Shown: in pieces, positions 1 through 10,786 of the stretch | How the letters are laid out: each line of letters opens with the position of its first letter | Position numbering within the stretch: the stretch's first letter is position 1 | Origin: Notospermus geniculatus | Lineage: Eukaryota; Nemertea; Pilidiophora; Heteronemertea; Lineidae | DNA length: 64,000 bases | Assembly: GCA_002633025.1 (NCBI GenBank) | Contig: NMRB01000174.1 | Location: 170,482 to 234,481, forward strand | Direction of reading: 5' to 3' | The notes under the pieces: model-generated | What the model was told of the DNA's origin: nothing | The model's database searches: none | Seen by the model: the letters and a program-made list of their open reading frames with translations, nothing else | Position numbers and translations under genes: made by a program

Positions 1-89
1 CCATTTTGTTGACGTGATGAACAAAATAAACTGACCACAATTTTCTTCGAAAGTTTCACTTTGTGTGAAAACTAATGCAGTGTGCCGCA

Positions 90-300
90 ACCAGGTAAAA
101 GATGCAAATTTTGGTGACTACAACAGAAAGTGACATGGCTTTTGTTCAATGTCACAGAACATTTTGTCGATAACAAGAAAATTAGCAGTGGCTTCTTCGA
201 GGTCACAACTTCAACCCGGCTGTGTCTCAGCACCATTTGGAGGATTAGTGTCACTGGTTCTTCACCAGGCAACAAAATGACAATTTAGTGATTTTGCTAA
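90..300 (-). other. Possible ninth exon of the KDZ gene, unclear
   Basis: After the donor at 344/343 the next exon must supply one base to complete a codon. An AG at about 264-263 would allow continuation, but that frame meets a TGA after about 14 codons, and the longest open minus-strand frame (72-275) has no family motif I recognise. Either the acceptor is elsewhere, the exon is very short, or this copy is damaged here. Confidence 0.2.
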
Positions 301-344
301 AAATAATGACATTTGTTTTGATGCTAAGGCAGAAATGGACTCAC

Positions 345-3300
345 TGGTTATGGCCTTTGAATCGGTATAGCTTTTTGTTTCCATCTAGATGAACAGCATG
401 GGTATGATGGAAACAACCAGGGCACTTCATCCAGTTATGTCCAGTGGCAAGACTGAGTGCATGCTGGAAAAACTGCCACTCACTGTATGCAGTCTTGAAT
501 GGGTGTGGTGAGAGGGGATCTTTCTGAAAAAAGAGAAAAAAATATGTGGGGGAGGAGGTATTCAGTTTGACAAGAAAGTTACTGTAAAGCAAGATAATTT
601 CGCTGCAGGAAATTTTCACAATCAAAAATTATACACATATTCACGGCAGGATATTTTCGCGAGTCTCTGCCATTTTTCCAGTTTTCTCATGGACCATATT
701 TATCACTTGTGTATATTTAGTATAGCGTGTATAGAGCCCAGTATGCATCCTGTTGCCACCCACTCCCAATCATGAAAGTCATGATGGGGGATGGATATCT
801 GGAACATTGACATCCCTTGCCTGACGCTAATTGGCCCTGTTCCCAAAAAATATCACCCAAGAACTGGGAAATATTCGCGACAAGAATTTTTTTTTCACGA
901 GTCATACACTCTAGCAAAATTCACAGAATTTCCTGCACATGAAATTTTCATGCTTTACAGTACCTGTTCCAACAACAATGCAATGAGAATCCTACACGGG
1001 CAATACTGCATTGCAAACTATACAAGGAATTCTATTCTTGGTTAATGCAATACTCACACAACCATTTAGATAAGACACTTGTTGTAATGCTGCAAGAAAT
1101 GATCTTCTAGACAGGGATGGACTCTCCATTTTCAAGTAATAGAATGACTGAAGAACATCAGGATGGAAAATGTACATTCCTGCAAAAGACATGAAAAATA
1201 TCAACATGGTAGATAAGAATATAATTCTGTATTATTGAGCACATTGTTACTGAAAAAAAGATTATTTTTTGTTGCAAAAAACGTTGCAAATTGACAGTTT
1301 CAGCTCGATAGATCAGGTGCAGAAATAGAATCACTGGTACATTTTGGTCCAAGTTAATGACCAAAGTCGAGGACCTAATCATACATCACATATTTCGTCA
1401 CTTCAATGGTGAGCCACTTTGATAATCACAGCATACTAACATCGCTCTTCCTAACCCACAAAACAAATGAAAAATATGCCACTGTGATGAAATTATACTG
1501 GAAATTCAGGTTTAGTTCTTTTAGACAGCAGTGATCAAGAAATAGCCATACTGGATAAAAAGAATGAATTATAACATTGTATAAGGCACTAAATTTTGAA
1601 CCACATGTACTTTTGAAATAATAATACAGAGTATACATGTAAGGGGTCGACCACTTTTATTAAGTTTACATTTTGAACACACTCAGTGCACTTCCCATGG
1701 CTCATCCCACTATAATCTACTTGATCCACAGACAGACTGGTATATATGTACACACATGTAAAACTGAAATAAGGTTAAAGGTTTCACACGATCAGTCACT
1801 GAAATCACGCACAGCACTACATGTACATACCAGAGGTAACTTGGGCAGAACCTGGCCATAAGCCACTTTGAAGGATTGTCACCGCATTTACAGTTGCAAC
1901 ATTTCCACATCTGACACAAATGAATCTTGGTATGTGAAGATTGGCACGACCTACAAGTTTGATAAAACCAGTCATACAAAAAATAATAATAAAATAAAAT
2001 AATCCCTGTAAGAATACCATTTCATTTAATGAGATTCCAAAGCAATTATATACATGTACATAATGTAACAAAAGCAGAAAACATTACTTAATAATAATAC
2101 TGACCTTTCAGAGTGATGTATGCACAAGGAACATGTGCAGCTGTTCTAAAGGAAGTGTTATCACAATTTGAGCAACATGTTGGTTCATCAACGAACAGGA
2201 AACGTTCTGAAACAAACGAAAGTGTCATAAAGTGTTTGTCAATGATCAAAATACACCAAGGCCTTATACATGTACATGTAGGCCTAACTAGTGGAACATG
2301 CCAATCAGCCAAAATGCGAGTAACTGTGGCCAGAGTACCCTGAGGGAGAAGGAAGGACCGAAGAATTGCGAAGGAAGACAGAATTTTAATCATGTTGATC
2401 ATGCAGTCTTGTAATGGTTGTGTGTCACACATTTTAAATCAATGTAGGGGAGAGCGGGGCATTTCAACATTGCAAACAACAATACCCTCGATATACTGCC
2501 ACTGGCAGTATAACGAAAGTAGACTGTATTCAAAAGACGAGGTTATAAATACATCCTGTAATTAGGAAGTACAGTGGAACCTCTCTTAACGGACACCTCT
2601 GTCAGGAGGACACCTCTCTATTAAGGACACTCAAGTTCAGTCCCAAATTGACCATTTCTATTCATTTCAACCTCTGTGATCAGTAATAGACCTGAAACGA
2701 AAAGGTGTTGCAACCAGCCACGGTCTCCTCTACACTTGATCCTTTCCAGGTTATTGAATTCCATAAAATCTGATGCTTACCCTCAAATGCTTCTTCATAT
2801 TCAACATTATCTGAAGTCTTCAAAATTTGGCATGGTTCAATTGCTTTCAGATAACCCTCATCAAATCTTTGCCGGTTATGCCAAGAATACCGAATAATTC
2901 TATGGTGTTGCGTGTCACATTCTGGGCAAAAATCTGCTGAACAGTCGCTGCACCTGTATGGTAAAATAAATTCCACAAATTACTGTAAAATGCAAAGAAT
3001 CGTCAGAAGGTTATTTAAAGCTCAAAAACCCACTTACCAAGCACAGTTCTTTTAATGACATTTTTGTTATAGTACCTATCTTTATGCTTGTATTCAGGGC
3101 AGAACACGCAGAGCTACATTCTCAGAAAAGTATCTCAGAATATCATACCTCAGAACAGCCTTGATACCACAATTCACACACAGACTGTGTCCACTGCAAA
3201 ACAGACCAATCCGTCTGAACGCAACCGACAGCATTGACGCCCTGATTTCTCGCCAATCCTCTTCAGCCTTCCGTTTCCTTTCTGGATGAGTGAGGGACTT

Positions 3301-4344
3301 CTTACTATTCTTTGTCTGCTGGACATGGTGAAGCAGTGGTCCATCAAACTCATCCAAAAATTTGGTTAAATCATGTTTTGCTGAAAAAAAGACAAAATAA
3401 ATATAGAACTTCTATAGGAATCAGGCCGCCAGCAGGGAATTATGCCAAAAGAAACATTTCAAGTTCTAAACCTCATCAGCCAAAGCAATGAATGTTGAAT
3501 CACAGCATTTTCATAACACAGCTATGTAGCAAACAACATGCACGATACCTTTCTCAAATATGCTAGAAACAGGAACATCGACATTCTCTTCTTGCGTGAT
3601 GTCATTACAAGTTACAAAATTGTTGGATTGGGTGCTGCAGCTGTTGTTATCTACATGTATATCAACTGAAAAATAATGTGTAGGAAAATATGAAATTGAA
3701 ATGGTCTTTGGTTGGTCGCTTTTGTTGAGTTACATGTGTGTCAAGATCAGGTTACATGTACGTACAAAAATCATTCAGGAGGTTTACAATGGCCAAGATC
3801 AAGTGCAACAAGTGCGTTGTCGAATCTCCCAATACACATTGTACTGATAAACAGCAATGACACCTGATGCCACCAGTATTTAGTAATTATCCCCCAAAAC
3901 TTTACAACAATTCCACATCAAGTGAACACCTATCAACTTTTCACATGAGTCACTATGTATTATATTGTGTCCATCATATTATTATTATCCACCATTGCAT
4001 CATTGATTTATTCTCAGCCACTGCAAACTGCCAGTGTCTTTTTGGATGTATAAAAGACCCAAGGATTAGGAAGATACTTTACATACTGGAATGAATGGCT
4101 GATGTCGTTGAAGAAGAAGAAGCTTGTCTATGTTTTGGAATCTTTGCTGAAGAAGGCGTGTCTTGAGACCCACTAATATCTCTACGGGGAGCCCGAACAA
4201 TATTTGGTGAAGCAGCATTGGCCTTGGAAACAATTTTTCTCCTGCGATTACGGCTACGGGCTGCTCTACATGTCTTCACAAAATCACTGATGTCCTTAAG
4301 AGACTTGTCTAGATCAGGAAAACCATCAAGTTCGTGTTTTGTGA
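345..4344 (-). CDS. KDZ-family (Kyakuja-Dileera-Zisupton) transposase gene, N-terminal eight exons, 3' part beyond window start
   Basis: Exons read on the minus strand: 4344-4087, 3665-3549, 3380-3149, 2953-2781, 2206-2105, 1950-1831, 1179-1058 and 523-345. Each internal boundary has a pyrimidine tract plus AG acceptor and a GT donor, and the phases chain without a stop, which is strong evidence for a real spliced gene. The 3149/2953 junction joins a split cysteine cluster (CVNCGIKAVLR then CSDC..FCPECD..HH), as expected of the CxC modules that precede KDZ transposases. Later exons carry a second C-x2-C, the WPGS stretch, and CPGC followed by HLDGNKKLYRFK, where DGN fits the first catalytic Asp region of this DDE family. 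An N-terminal basic exon (RSRNRRRK) could be nuclear-targeting. The rest of the catalytic core would lie before position 1, so intactness cannot be judged. Family assignment is from motif pattern only. Confidence 0.75.
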
Positions 4345-4787
4345 CTGAAAGAAAAAATTATTATTAAGGTTTTTTCTTATTATTTAATATGTTTAATATG
4401 TAAAGTGACTCGAAATCTCGAATTTTGACGCCAAAAATCTGACTAACGACACACTAAATGGAGAAAATAAGGCTTGGGGCACCTCCTTATAACAGCTCCC
4501 TAGGGCCCCAAGCCTTGTTTTCCAAATTTAGTGTGCAGTTACACTGTAGCCAGATTTTTTGCTGAAAAAGCCGACGCTCAAAAGTACAAATCAGCCTACA
4601 TGTACATTGTAGGCCTATTGACAATAGGGATTATTGACAAATAGGCCTAATAGGGCAATTTTGCGGAGTCAGCGGACGCGATCTCATGCAACCAAATCAT
4701 GAAAATATTGATCCATATCTTTGTTGGCCTTGCTCCAAATGCATTCAGACTCTCAGAAGATATGTAATACATGTACTTCCGGTGACT

Positions 4788-4935
4788 TCCCATTTCGCCA
4801 AATCCCATTTGGCCAAATGGGTCCCAAATTCCCAATTTGCCAAATTCCCATTTCGCCAAATTCCAATTTGGCCAAATTCCTATTTCACCAAATTCCCATT
4901 TCGCCAAATTCCCGTTTCGCCAAAAATTTATTTGG
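4788..4935. repeat. Short tandem repeat, about 16-18 bp unit
   Basis: The words CCATTTCGCCAAATTC and CAATTTGGCCAAATTC alternate about eight times. The unit is self-complementary in part (TTGGCCAA), so single strands could fold. Read on the minus strand it makes a repetitive WEFGEIGIW-type peptide, which I take to be incidental. Confidence 0.85.
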
Positions 4936-5024
4936 CACCCCTGTGCATCAGAATCACTGACAATATCACCGAATTTTCTGTTTTTTGTCATTGTCCACCA
5001 CCTCGATTCGTCAGTCAGCGCCAC
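4936..5024 (-). other. Candidate 5' coding exon of the KDZ gene, interrupted by tandem repeat
   Basis: A minus-strand ATG opens MALTDESRWWTMTKNRKFG followed by DIVSDSDAQ, a hydrophilic N-terminus unlike the neighbouring repeats. The reading runs straight into the 4788-4935 tandem repeat, and I see no good donor before it. A diverged copy of the same peptide (WWWTMTK) lies inverted on the plus strand at 5449-5515. It could be exon 1 of the KDZ gene because it lies upstream on the same strand, but no splice connection is visible. Confidence 0.25.
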
Positions 5025-5515
5025 ATTGTCATCAAACCTGGTTCCATGGGCGTCCGAGGGCAGTGAAAGACAAATTGGTTATCCGGGCGCCCGGGACAAC
5101 TGATTTTCCCAAACGGGCAAGCCATTTCCTCCGATCAGTTGTCCGTGGACAACTGCCCTGAGGGCAACTTAAGATAATGAAATCCAGACCTACGGGCAAT
5201 CAACATTTGAAACGGACTAAAACCAAATTCTCGAATTCAGGTTGTCCGTGGACAACCAGCCAAAAAACCAATTGGAACGAGTTTAGAGTTCCCGATCAGT
5301 GCCCCAAAAAAGGTCATCGAGTGACGGAATAAGCCACAATGCTGTAAAATAGGATTTCCATTGTGTGACTTTGAGTAACGTCACTTCCGATCGGGAATTC
5401 TAAACTTATAGCCAAACAATTTGTCGTTCTCTGCGAGGGTGGTGCGCTGATTGAAGAATCGTGGTGGTGGACGATGACAAAAACAGAATATTTTCTCAGC
5501 GATTCTGATGCGGTT
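4955..5515. repeat. Diverged foldback (inverted repeat) element
   Basis: Bases 4959-5022 are the approximate reverse complement of 5449-5510 (core GTGGTGGACRATGACAAAAA). Inside lie smaller inverted words (GGACAACTGATC around 5093-5150, TTCCGATCGGGAATTC around 5387). No coding signal was seen between the arms. Confidence 0.6.
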
Positions 5516-5574
5516 TACATTAATTTTTTGACTTGAGAGAAAGATAGCTAAAGAAAAAGAAAAAGATGTCTTAA

Positions 5575-6340
5575 ATAAATATTGAGGCCCTATAAGTACA
5601 AAAAAAGGGGTGGTGGACGGTAGGCCCTAGTAGCCTAATTAGGCCTATAGGGCCTAGTAGGCCAACTAGTAGGCCTAGGCCTAACGTCACTTCCGATCGG
5701 GAATTCTAGGCCTAGGCCTACCGTAAACTTTAGCCCTAATAGCTTCAGGGTGCCATGATAAAATACCACCGCTGACAGTACATGTACATGTAGGCCTACT
5801 ATGATGTAGGCCTAGGCCTACATCGATCAATACACATGCATGCAATAAATATAGGCCTAGGCCTAAAGTAAAAGCCTATGCATGCATGCTCAGCATGCAC
5901 ACATCATACCGGTAGGCCTATGTGACATGGGGTCATAGGCCTACAGTACATGAGTAGCGTAGGCCTACACACACAAATTTTTTTCAATTAAAAGTTTTTT
6001 AAAGAAGTTAAACGTTTTTGAAAATTGGGCCCTACATTTTGTACAGGCGAATGTAGGCCTACAGTCACGCATTAGGCCTACCGTGATGGTGTAGACTGGT
6101 AGGGGTAGGCCTACATAGGCCTAGGCCTACTAGGGCCTAGCCTACATGCGAAAATCGAGCGCGATGGGTAGGCCTATAGGCCTACCCTTACGAAAATGTA
6201 CCACGTGTAAATGACATTACCACGTGGTAGGCCTAATGTCATTTACACGTGGTACATTTTCGTAAGGGTAAATCGCGTTCGGTGTATCAGCATTAGGCCT
6301 ACAGCACAAGGGCAACATGGATATATGTCTGTTGTAGGCC
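5575..6340. repeat. TAGGCCTA-rich low-complexity region
   Basis: The palindromic 8-mer TAGGCCTA and its overlaps (TAGGCCTAGGCCTA) occur dozens of times, mixed with ACATGTACATGTA. It shows no fixed period, so it is a word-enriched region rather than a satellite. No gene is supported; the ORF at 6365-6706 just downstream has a skewed composition and no domain. Confidence 0.8.
6183..6270. repeat. Perfect inverted repeat with 37-bp arms
   Basis: Bases 6183-6219 and 6234-6270 are exact reverse complements, separated by 14 bases. Each arm holds ACGTGT/ACACGT, and the loop itself carries CCACGTGG. Perfect arms inside diverged repeats suggest a recent foldback insertion or strong constraint. Confidence 0.9.
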
Positions 6341-6750
6341 TACCTTGAGAAAACATTTTTTTATGTGGGACCAAGCATGCCAAGGGGACGACGTGTTGTC
6401 TTTCACATGTTCATGTCTTTTGGCATGTTTGGAATGTTTGGCGCCACCATCATTCTAGCCCTAGCGGCGGCTTTGGAAACGAGCGATGCACACGATCCAC
6501 ATCCACCGTGCAACCATCATCCATTCAAATGGAGAACGGCGAACAGCAGTGCGAGACGAAGTGACACACTGAAGGGGCCTAATATTCATCATAGGCCTAC
6601 ATATACAAAGGTTTTTGATTTTAGGGCTAGGCCTAAAAGCACGCGGGCGGGCAGGGCCAGGGCCCCGGGGGGCTGGCCTGCCTGCTTCGGCGTGGGCCGA
6701 GGTTGAACGTTCTTAATACTTTGGAAACGAGGTTATAGAAGGTCGAAAGC

Positions 6751-7123
6751 ATTTTGGTTCCCGAAGCCACCGCTAGGGCTAGAAGGCTTCGGCTCTGGCT
6801 GCCATTTTGTTGCTGACGTCACTGTAACGGTCCATTTTCTGGTAAAATTTCATTCTCCTCCGGTCTACAAAACGGCGATTATTTTGACTTTTTGTTACAG
6901 ATCTGCAACACATACCAACTTTCTCATCAACAGAAACTTCCTCGTTGTTGCCATTTCGCACGATTCGGCGTCTTCAATCACATTAGCACCCACGTGGTTA
7001 CCGGCATTCCATTCTAAAAATAACCCGGGATGTCAACATAACGGTATCCGCGCATGCGCACTGAGATCCGCGACAAATGAGCCGAAGCCTTCTAGCCCTA
7101 GCGGTGGCTTCGGGAACCAAAAT
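6751..7123. mobile_element. Foldback MITE with 45-bp perfect terminal inverted repeats
   Basis: Arms 6751-6795 and 7079-7123 are perfect reverse complements, starting ATTTTGGTTCCCGAAGCC. The 283-bp interior has no family motif. Both flanks carry GGTCGAAAG in direct orientation a few bases outside the arms, which may be part of the target. It is a non-autonomous TIR element of unassigned superfamily. Confidence 0.8.
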
Positions 7124-8139
7124 GAAATGGGTCGAAAGGGTACCTTTGTTTCGCCTGGTTCCCGGTACCAGCCTTTAGCGTCCCGTTCGTGTAAAACCAT
7201 GGGTGCCAGGTTGGTAAAATTGACGTACGTAAATCAACGACAAAAATAAGTTTGATAACGGCTAAATTTTTGAAGAGTCCCAAAGAAAGTTCAAGTCCAT
7301 TAATTGAAGACGAATCATACACAACTGTGTGTTTACATAAAGGCAGTGGAGAGTTTGCAAGGGGGATTTGGGGCAGGAACTACTTCAACCCGACAATCCC
7401 TGAAGCAAGGCAAAAAATACAGGAAAATGCACAATTCGACGCGAACGTATGATATTTAGGACACAGACACAGTCATTGTGAGGAATAATCGAGATTTTTA
7501 TCGTATTTGAATAAGGAGAAAAGTACGAATTGGTGGTTGTGTATAATATATTCGTTTTCGTAGACAGTTCACCATAATGACAATAGAGGGCTGACGTTAA
7601 ATTATAGTTCCGATGCTGAACAATAGAAGGTGCTGAAGATACAAAATAAGTGAACTGTTCACTATTCTACACAAACTTGTCCATAGTGAACTGTTCACTA
7701 TAGTTTGGTGGAGAATGCCCTGCAATTGTGGTTGTGAAGTGAATATCAGGTTCATTCAATTAATTTCTTAAACCTTTGAAGTCTATACTAGTCTTGATAC
7801 AAGAGGAGCTACTCATTGATTATTAATTTCAAATTTGTGTGTGTGTTTTTTTGAATACTTGAGACAATTAACAGTATTTTTATTCGTAACCGGAATAGGA
7901 ACAAGGAGTTGTTTAACGGCTCCTATTACGTACAGCGTCCTATGCTATAATCTTTTTGGGGTGCGTGGTCAGTAGCCAACATACATCAGTAGTTCCATCT
8001 TTTTCAATACTCGCCTCCACAAAATAAGATTTAGGCCAACTTGATACACACTTTTAACTCTGATTTTTACCGAATTACTCAATTTCCATTAGCGATACTA
8101 ATTGGGCATTGACTTTCACATATAGTTGTGTATTTTGCC
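7124..8139. other. Region before the retroelement ORFs; paired palindromes, no LTR found
   Basis: No convincing gene is seen. The 15-bp odd-centred palindrome AGTGAACTGTTCACT occurs twice in direct orientation at 7649-7663 and 7685-7699, 36 bp apart. I compared this stretch by eye with the sequence after ORF3 (18888-19740) and found no terminal direct repeat, so either the 5' LTR is missing or too diverged to see, or it lies elsewhere. No primer-binding site was identified. Confidence 0.5.
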
Positions 8140-8739
8140 ATGAATCAATTTAGTGATATGGCCAGTTCAAATCAAACTACTGATGAGCTATCTCAGCCCG
8201 ATGCTGATCACAAGGGTGATGTTGTTACAGATGGTTCTCGAAGTCCGATTTTGTTGGACACAGATCAATTACAAGAATCGGTGGGGGATGTACATGATGA
8301 GCATGTGCCCGCCGACCCCAGAGTGGGATCCCCTGAAAGGTATTCAGCTACTGGATCTCTAAGTAACAGACCACTAGTTTTGTCAGAAGCCACCGTAGAT
8401 GAGTTGAGGAAACTCAAATACATTAAGGGTAAGGGCATTCGCGCACAACAAATAGTGGATTACTGTTCCAAGAAGATTAAGCAGGGAAAGCCACTGTTCC
8501 TCAAAGAGTTGACCAGTATTACCAGCATTGGTACCGACCAGTGGATGGAGTTGTACCTTCGTGGTGATGTCCTCCTTCATTTCGACAAGACGGACCACAT
8601 GCAAATATTAGTGTCCAGACCTCCGTCATCAGATTGTGAATTCTGCATCCAGCACCAGAAGAAGAACCTGGAGCTTCAGAAGCATATTAATACCATAGAA
8701 AAGGATATAACATTCTCAATTGATGCTTTCCACGTCTGA
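8140..8739 (+). pseudogene. Gag-like ORF1, N-terminal part with helix-hairpin-helix-like domain
   Basis: I take the start at the ATG at 8140 because the frame upstream opens only with GTG. After an acidic Ser/Asp-rich leader, nucleotides 8380-8548 encode DELRKLKYIKGKGIRAQQIV, a break, then FLKELTSITSIGTDQW. This matches the duplicated helix-hairpin-helix pattern (ComEA-like), normally a sequence-independent DNA-binding fold. A CEFC pair follows at about 8635, then the beginning of a coiled coil. The frame ends in TGA at 8737-8739 only because of the inverted insert; after the insert the same phase reopens. In the parent element this was presumably the N-terminus of one long Gag protein. HhH is a pattern call and needs structure prediction. 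Confidence 0.6.
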
Positions 8740-8845
8740 AACTCTTTAGACGACATCACGCGGCAGGTAGAATGCTGCAGTTTCAAGATGTTCCTTGCCC
8801 CTTCTTGTTGACAACAAGGAACGCAGGCGGTAGAGATATTAAAAG
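8702..8845 (-). repeat. Inverted fragment of an ORF3-like (TatD protein) sequence inside ORF1
   Basis: Read on the minus strand this segment encodes TACVPCCQQEGARNILKLQH and onward, matching ORF3 codons around 17650-17795. Over the 45 clearest positions I count 36 identical residues, and most differences are conservative. It therefore comes from a related element's ORF3 rather than a fresh copy of the one downstream. GATAT sits at both junctions (8704-8708 and 8835-8839), a possible microhomology. It breaks ORF1. Confidence 0.85.
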
Positions 8846-9498
8846 AATGGCAAGGGAAAATGGAGATCTGCAAGGACACCATTGCTTATAAAGAGGCCAG
8901 TTTTGTCAAAGAAAAAGAGACTTGGGAAAGGAAGGAAGGCTCCCTTAAAGAGAAGATAAAGTCCTTGGAATTTGCGAATATGACCAGCCAGTTTGAGATG
9001 GACCATGCCAGGAAGGAACTGGAAGAAAGCAGAGTAGAGTGGGAGGAGAAGGTGAAAAATCTGACACAAGACAATGACCAGCTGTGGGACTCCCAAATCA
9101 GAGAAGACCGGGGGGAACTTGCGAAAGAGATTTCTTCCCTGAAGGTTATCAACGCCGAACAAGTTGATAAAATCTACCGTCTTAAACAACGCCTTGATAA
9201 ACGTGATAGTCTTCTTGACAAGAAGCAGGATGAGATTGATCAGCTACAAAAAGAGGTTGACGAGCAAGACAAACAACATCAGGTGAAGACAAGAACCCTC
9301 TGTGACAAGATAGAGAACCTAGAAAGACTGATGGAAAGGGAGTGTAAGGACAAAGAGGATACTTACCAGCAGATGCTACTGGTGGAGAAGGAAGAAATTT
9401 CCAAATTGAAACAACAGGTCGAAGAAACTGGAAAAGGTCGAAGAAACTGGAAAAGCCCACCAGGAGACGGTTCGAGCAAAGCAGGAAGAGATTGTTAA
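8833..9498 (+). pseudogene. Gag-like ORF1, first coiled-coil segment
   Basis: This is the continuation of ORF1 in the same phase after the inverted insert (EILKEWQGKMEICKDTIAYK and on; first ATG at 8860). It is almost entirely charged heptad-like helix: E/K/Q/R-rich with L, I and V every three to four residues, with no globular motif. Ordinary Ty3 Gag proteins lack so long a coiled coil, which suggests a multimerisation arm. The frame leaves the coil at the 19-bp duplication and ends on an out-of-frame TAA at 9496-9498. Confidence 0.7.
9418..9455 (+). repeat. 19-bp tandem duplication that shifts the ORF1 frame
   Basis: GTCGAAGAAACTGGAAAAG is present twice back to back (9418-9436, 9437-9455). 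Nineteen bases shift the frame by one, exactly the offset between the upstream coil frame and the coil frame that resumes afterwards. It is most simply a replication-slippage mutation in this copy. Confidence 0.92.
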
Positions 9499-10786
9499 GT
9501 TAAAACAACAGCTTCAGGAGAATGGACAGGTACAAGGAGCAGCTGAACTAAAGCACCAAGAGACTGTCAAGGATCTAGAGAGTAGAATTACCAACCTTGA
9601 ACAACAATTACAACAGGCTGAATGTGATGCAGAGGGCCGTCATTACGATCAACTACAGCAACAGAAGGAACAAATAATGCAACTGAATAAGGAGATCAGA
9701 GAGAGCCTTGATTGGAAGGATCGATACCACCAGGCTATACGAGACCGGCGTATAGAAGAAGAGGAGCATCATAATATCCTACGTGAGAGGGACAGGAGGA
9801 TAAATGTCTTGAGTGACAAGCTACAAGAAAGCGAGAAGGAATTAGCTCTTTTTAAAGAAGGCCGAGTTGAACCTCGTCAAGGACCAGTGACCAGGTTTGA
9901 GACTGTGGTCAGCCCAATAGATATTACCCATCCTGAGGATCATTCCGAGAGTAGCTCAACCGAATATCGATATCTCAGGATGTCTGAGTCCCAAGATGTG
10001 CGAGCTGATTTACAACCGTATGAAGGAACGGCGGACCGTGGGAGAACTTATAGAAGATATCCGAGAGAAAATCGCTCTCGATCGCGGTCCCGATACCCAC
10101 AAAGTCGGGAGTACTGTTCAACACCACGTTTTGGCAGACCGCCACAGCCTTCATCAGGTTACAGCCAACCAAGACAAGGGGGATACAGGGAATCAACGTA
10201 TCAGCCCGAGAGCGTTCACCCGGATCATTCTGAGCCCAGATGTCCTATTGGGCGGGATAACTTAGCTGGTGATCGTACTTATGAAATTCACACGGGCGCG
10301 GCCTACCCCCAGCAACCAATTTCCAGCTGCACTCAACCTACTCAGGGATACAGAGAGCGGACACATCAGCCCGAAGTGACCTACCCAAATCGTACTGAGG
10401 CTAGACATCCTGTTGGGTCGGATAAACCAGTTAGCAATCAAGGATATGAGATTCATACTGGCGGTCAACATTTTCAGCTGCTCCCAATAGTTCCTAGCCA
10501 ACCACCGAAGACAGTAGACAAACCCAAACCCACTGAGTTAAAGTCAAAGAAATCAAAGACCAAGAAGGAAGAGGGACGTAAAGTGTCGAAAAGGGCCAAA
10601 TCGAAAAAGAAACAAGATTCTGATACTTTTTCTGAGAGCGAAAATGATTCTTCTGATGAGTCAGAGAGTGAAGACTCCAGTGAATCTGACTGTGACCGTG
10701 GAAGACACAGAAGACGGAAGAAGCGACACCGTTCTCCCTTGCGACGTAAGATGCCGATCTTTACAGGTGCAGCCAAGGAAGACTAA
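9456..10786 (+). pseudogene. Gag-like ORF1, second coiled coil and basic RS/KS-rich region
   Basis: The phase opened by the 19-bp duplication runs without a stop from about 9455 to TAA at 10784-10786 (first ATG 9677). It encodes more coiled coil up to about 9860, then an Arg/Ser-rich stretch (ENRSRSRSRYPQSR near 10070), two diverged copies of a Gln/Pro/Tyr-rich block (about 10160-10310 and 10330-10470), then Lys-rich and acidic Ser-rich tracts (KSKKSKTKKEE near 10545; DSSDESESEDSSESD near 10650). MPIFTGAAKED just before the stop resembles the usual start of a Ty3 capsid domain, so TAA interrupts the protein where Trp is common. The low-complexity region probably binds nucleic acid and may be phosphorylated. 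Confidence 0.7.

Noticed and set aside
4647-5066. Repeat-peptide ORFs on both strands (WEFGEIGIW-like and NSHFAKF-like)
   Set aside because: They arise from the 16-18 bp tandem repeat, whose period and composition leave several frames open.
6365-6706. Plus-strand ORF of 113 codons after the TAGGCCTA region
   Set aside because: Low-complexity Met/Phe and His/Pro stretches, no domain and no splice context.
7124-8139. 5' LTR matching 19400-19736
   Set aside because: Comparison by eye gave only short chance matches, with no shared ends.
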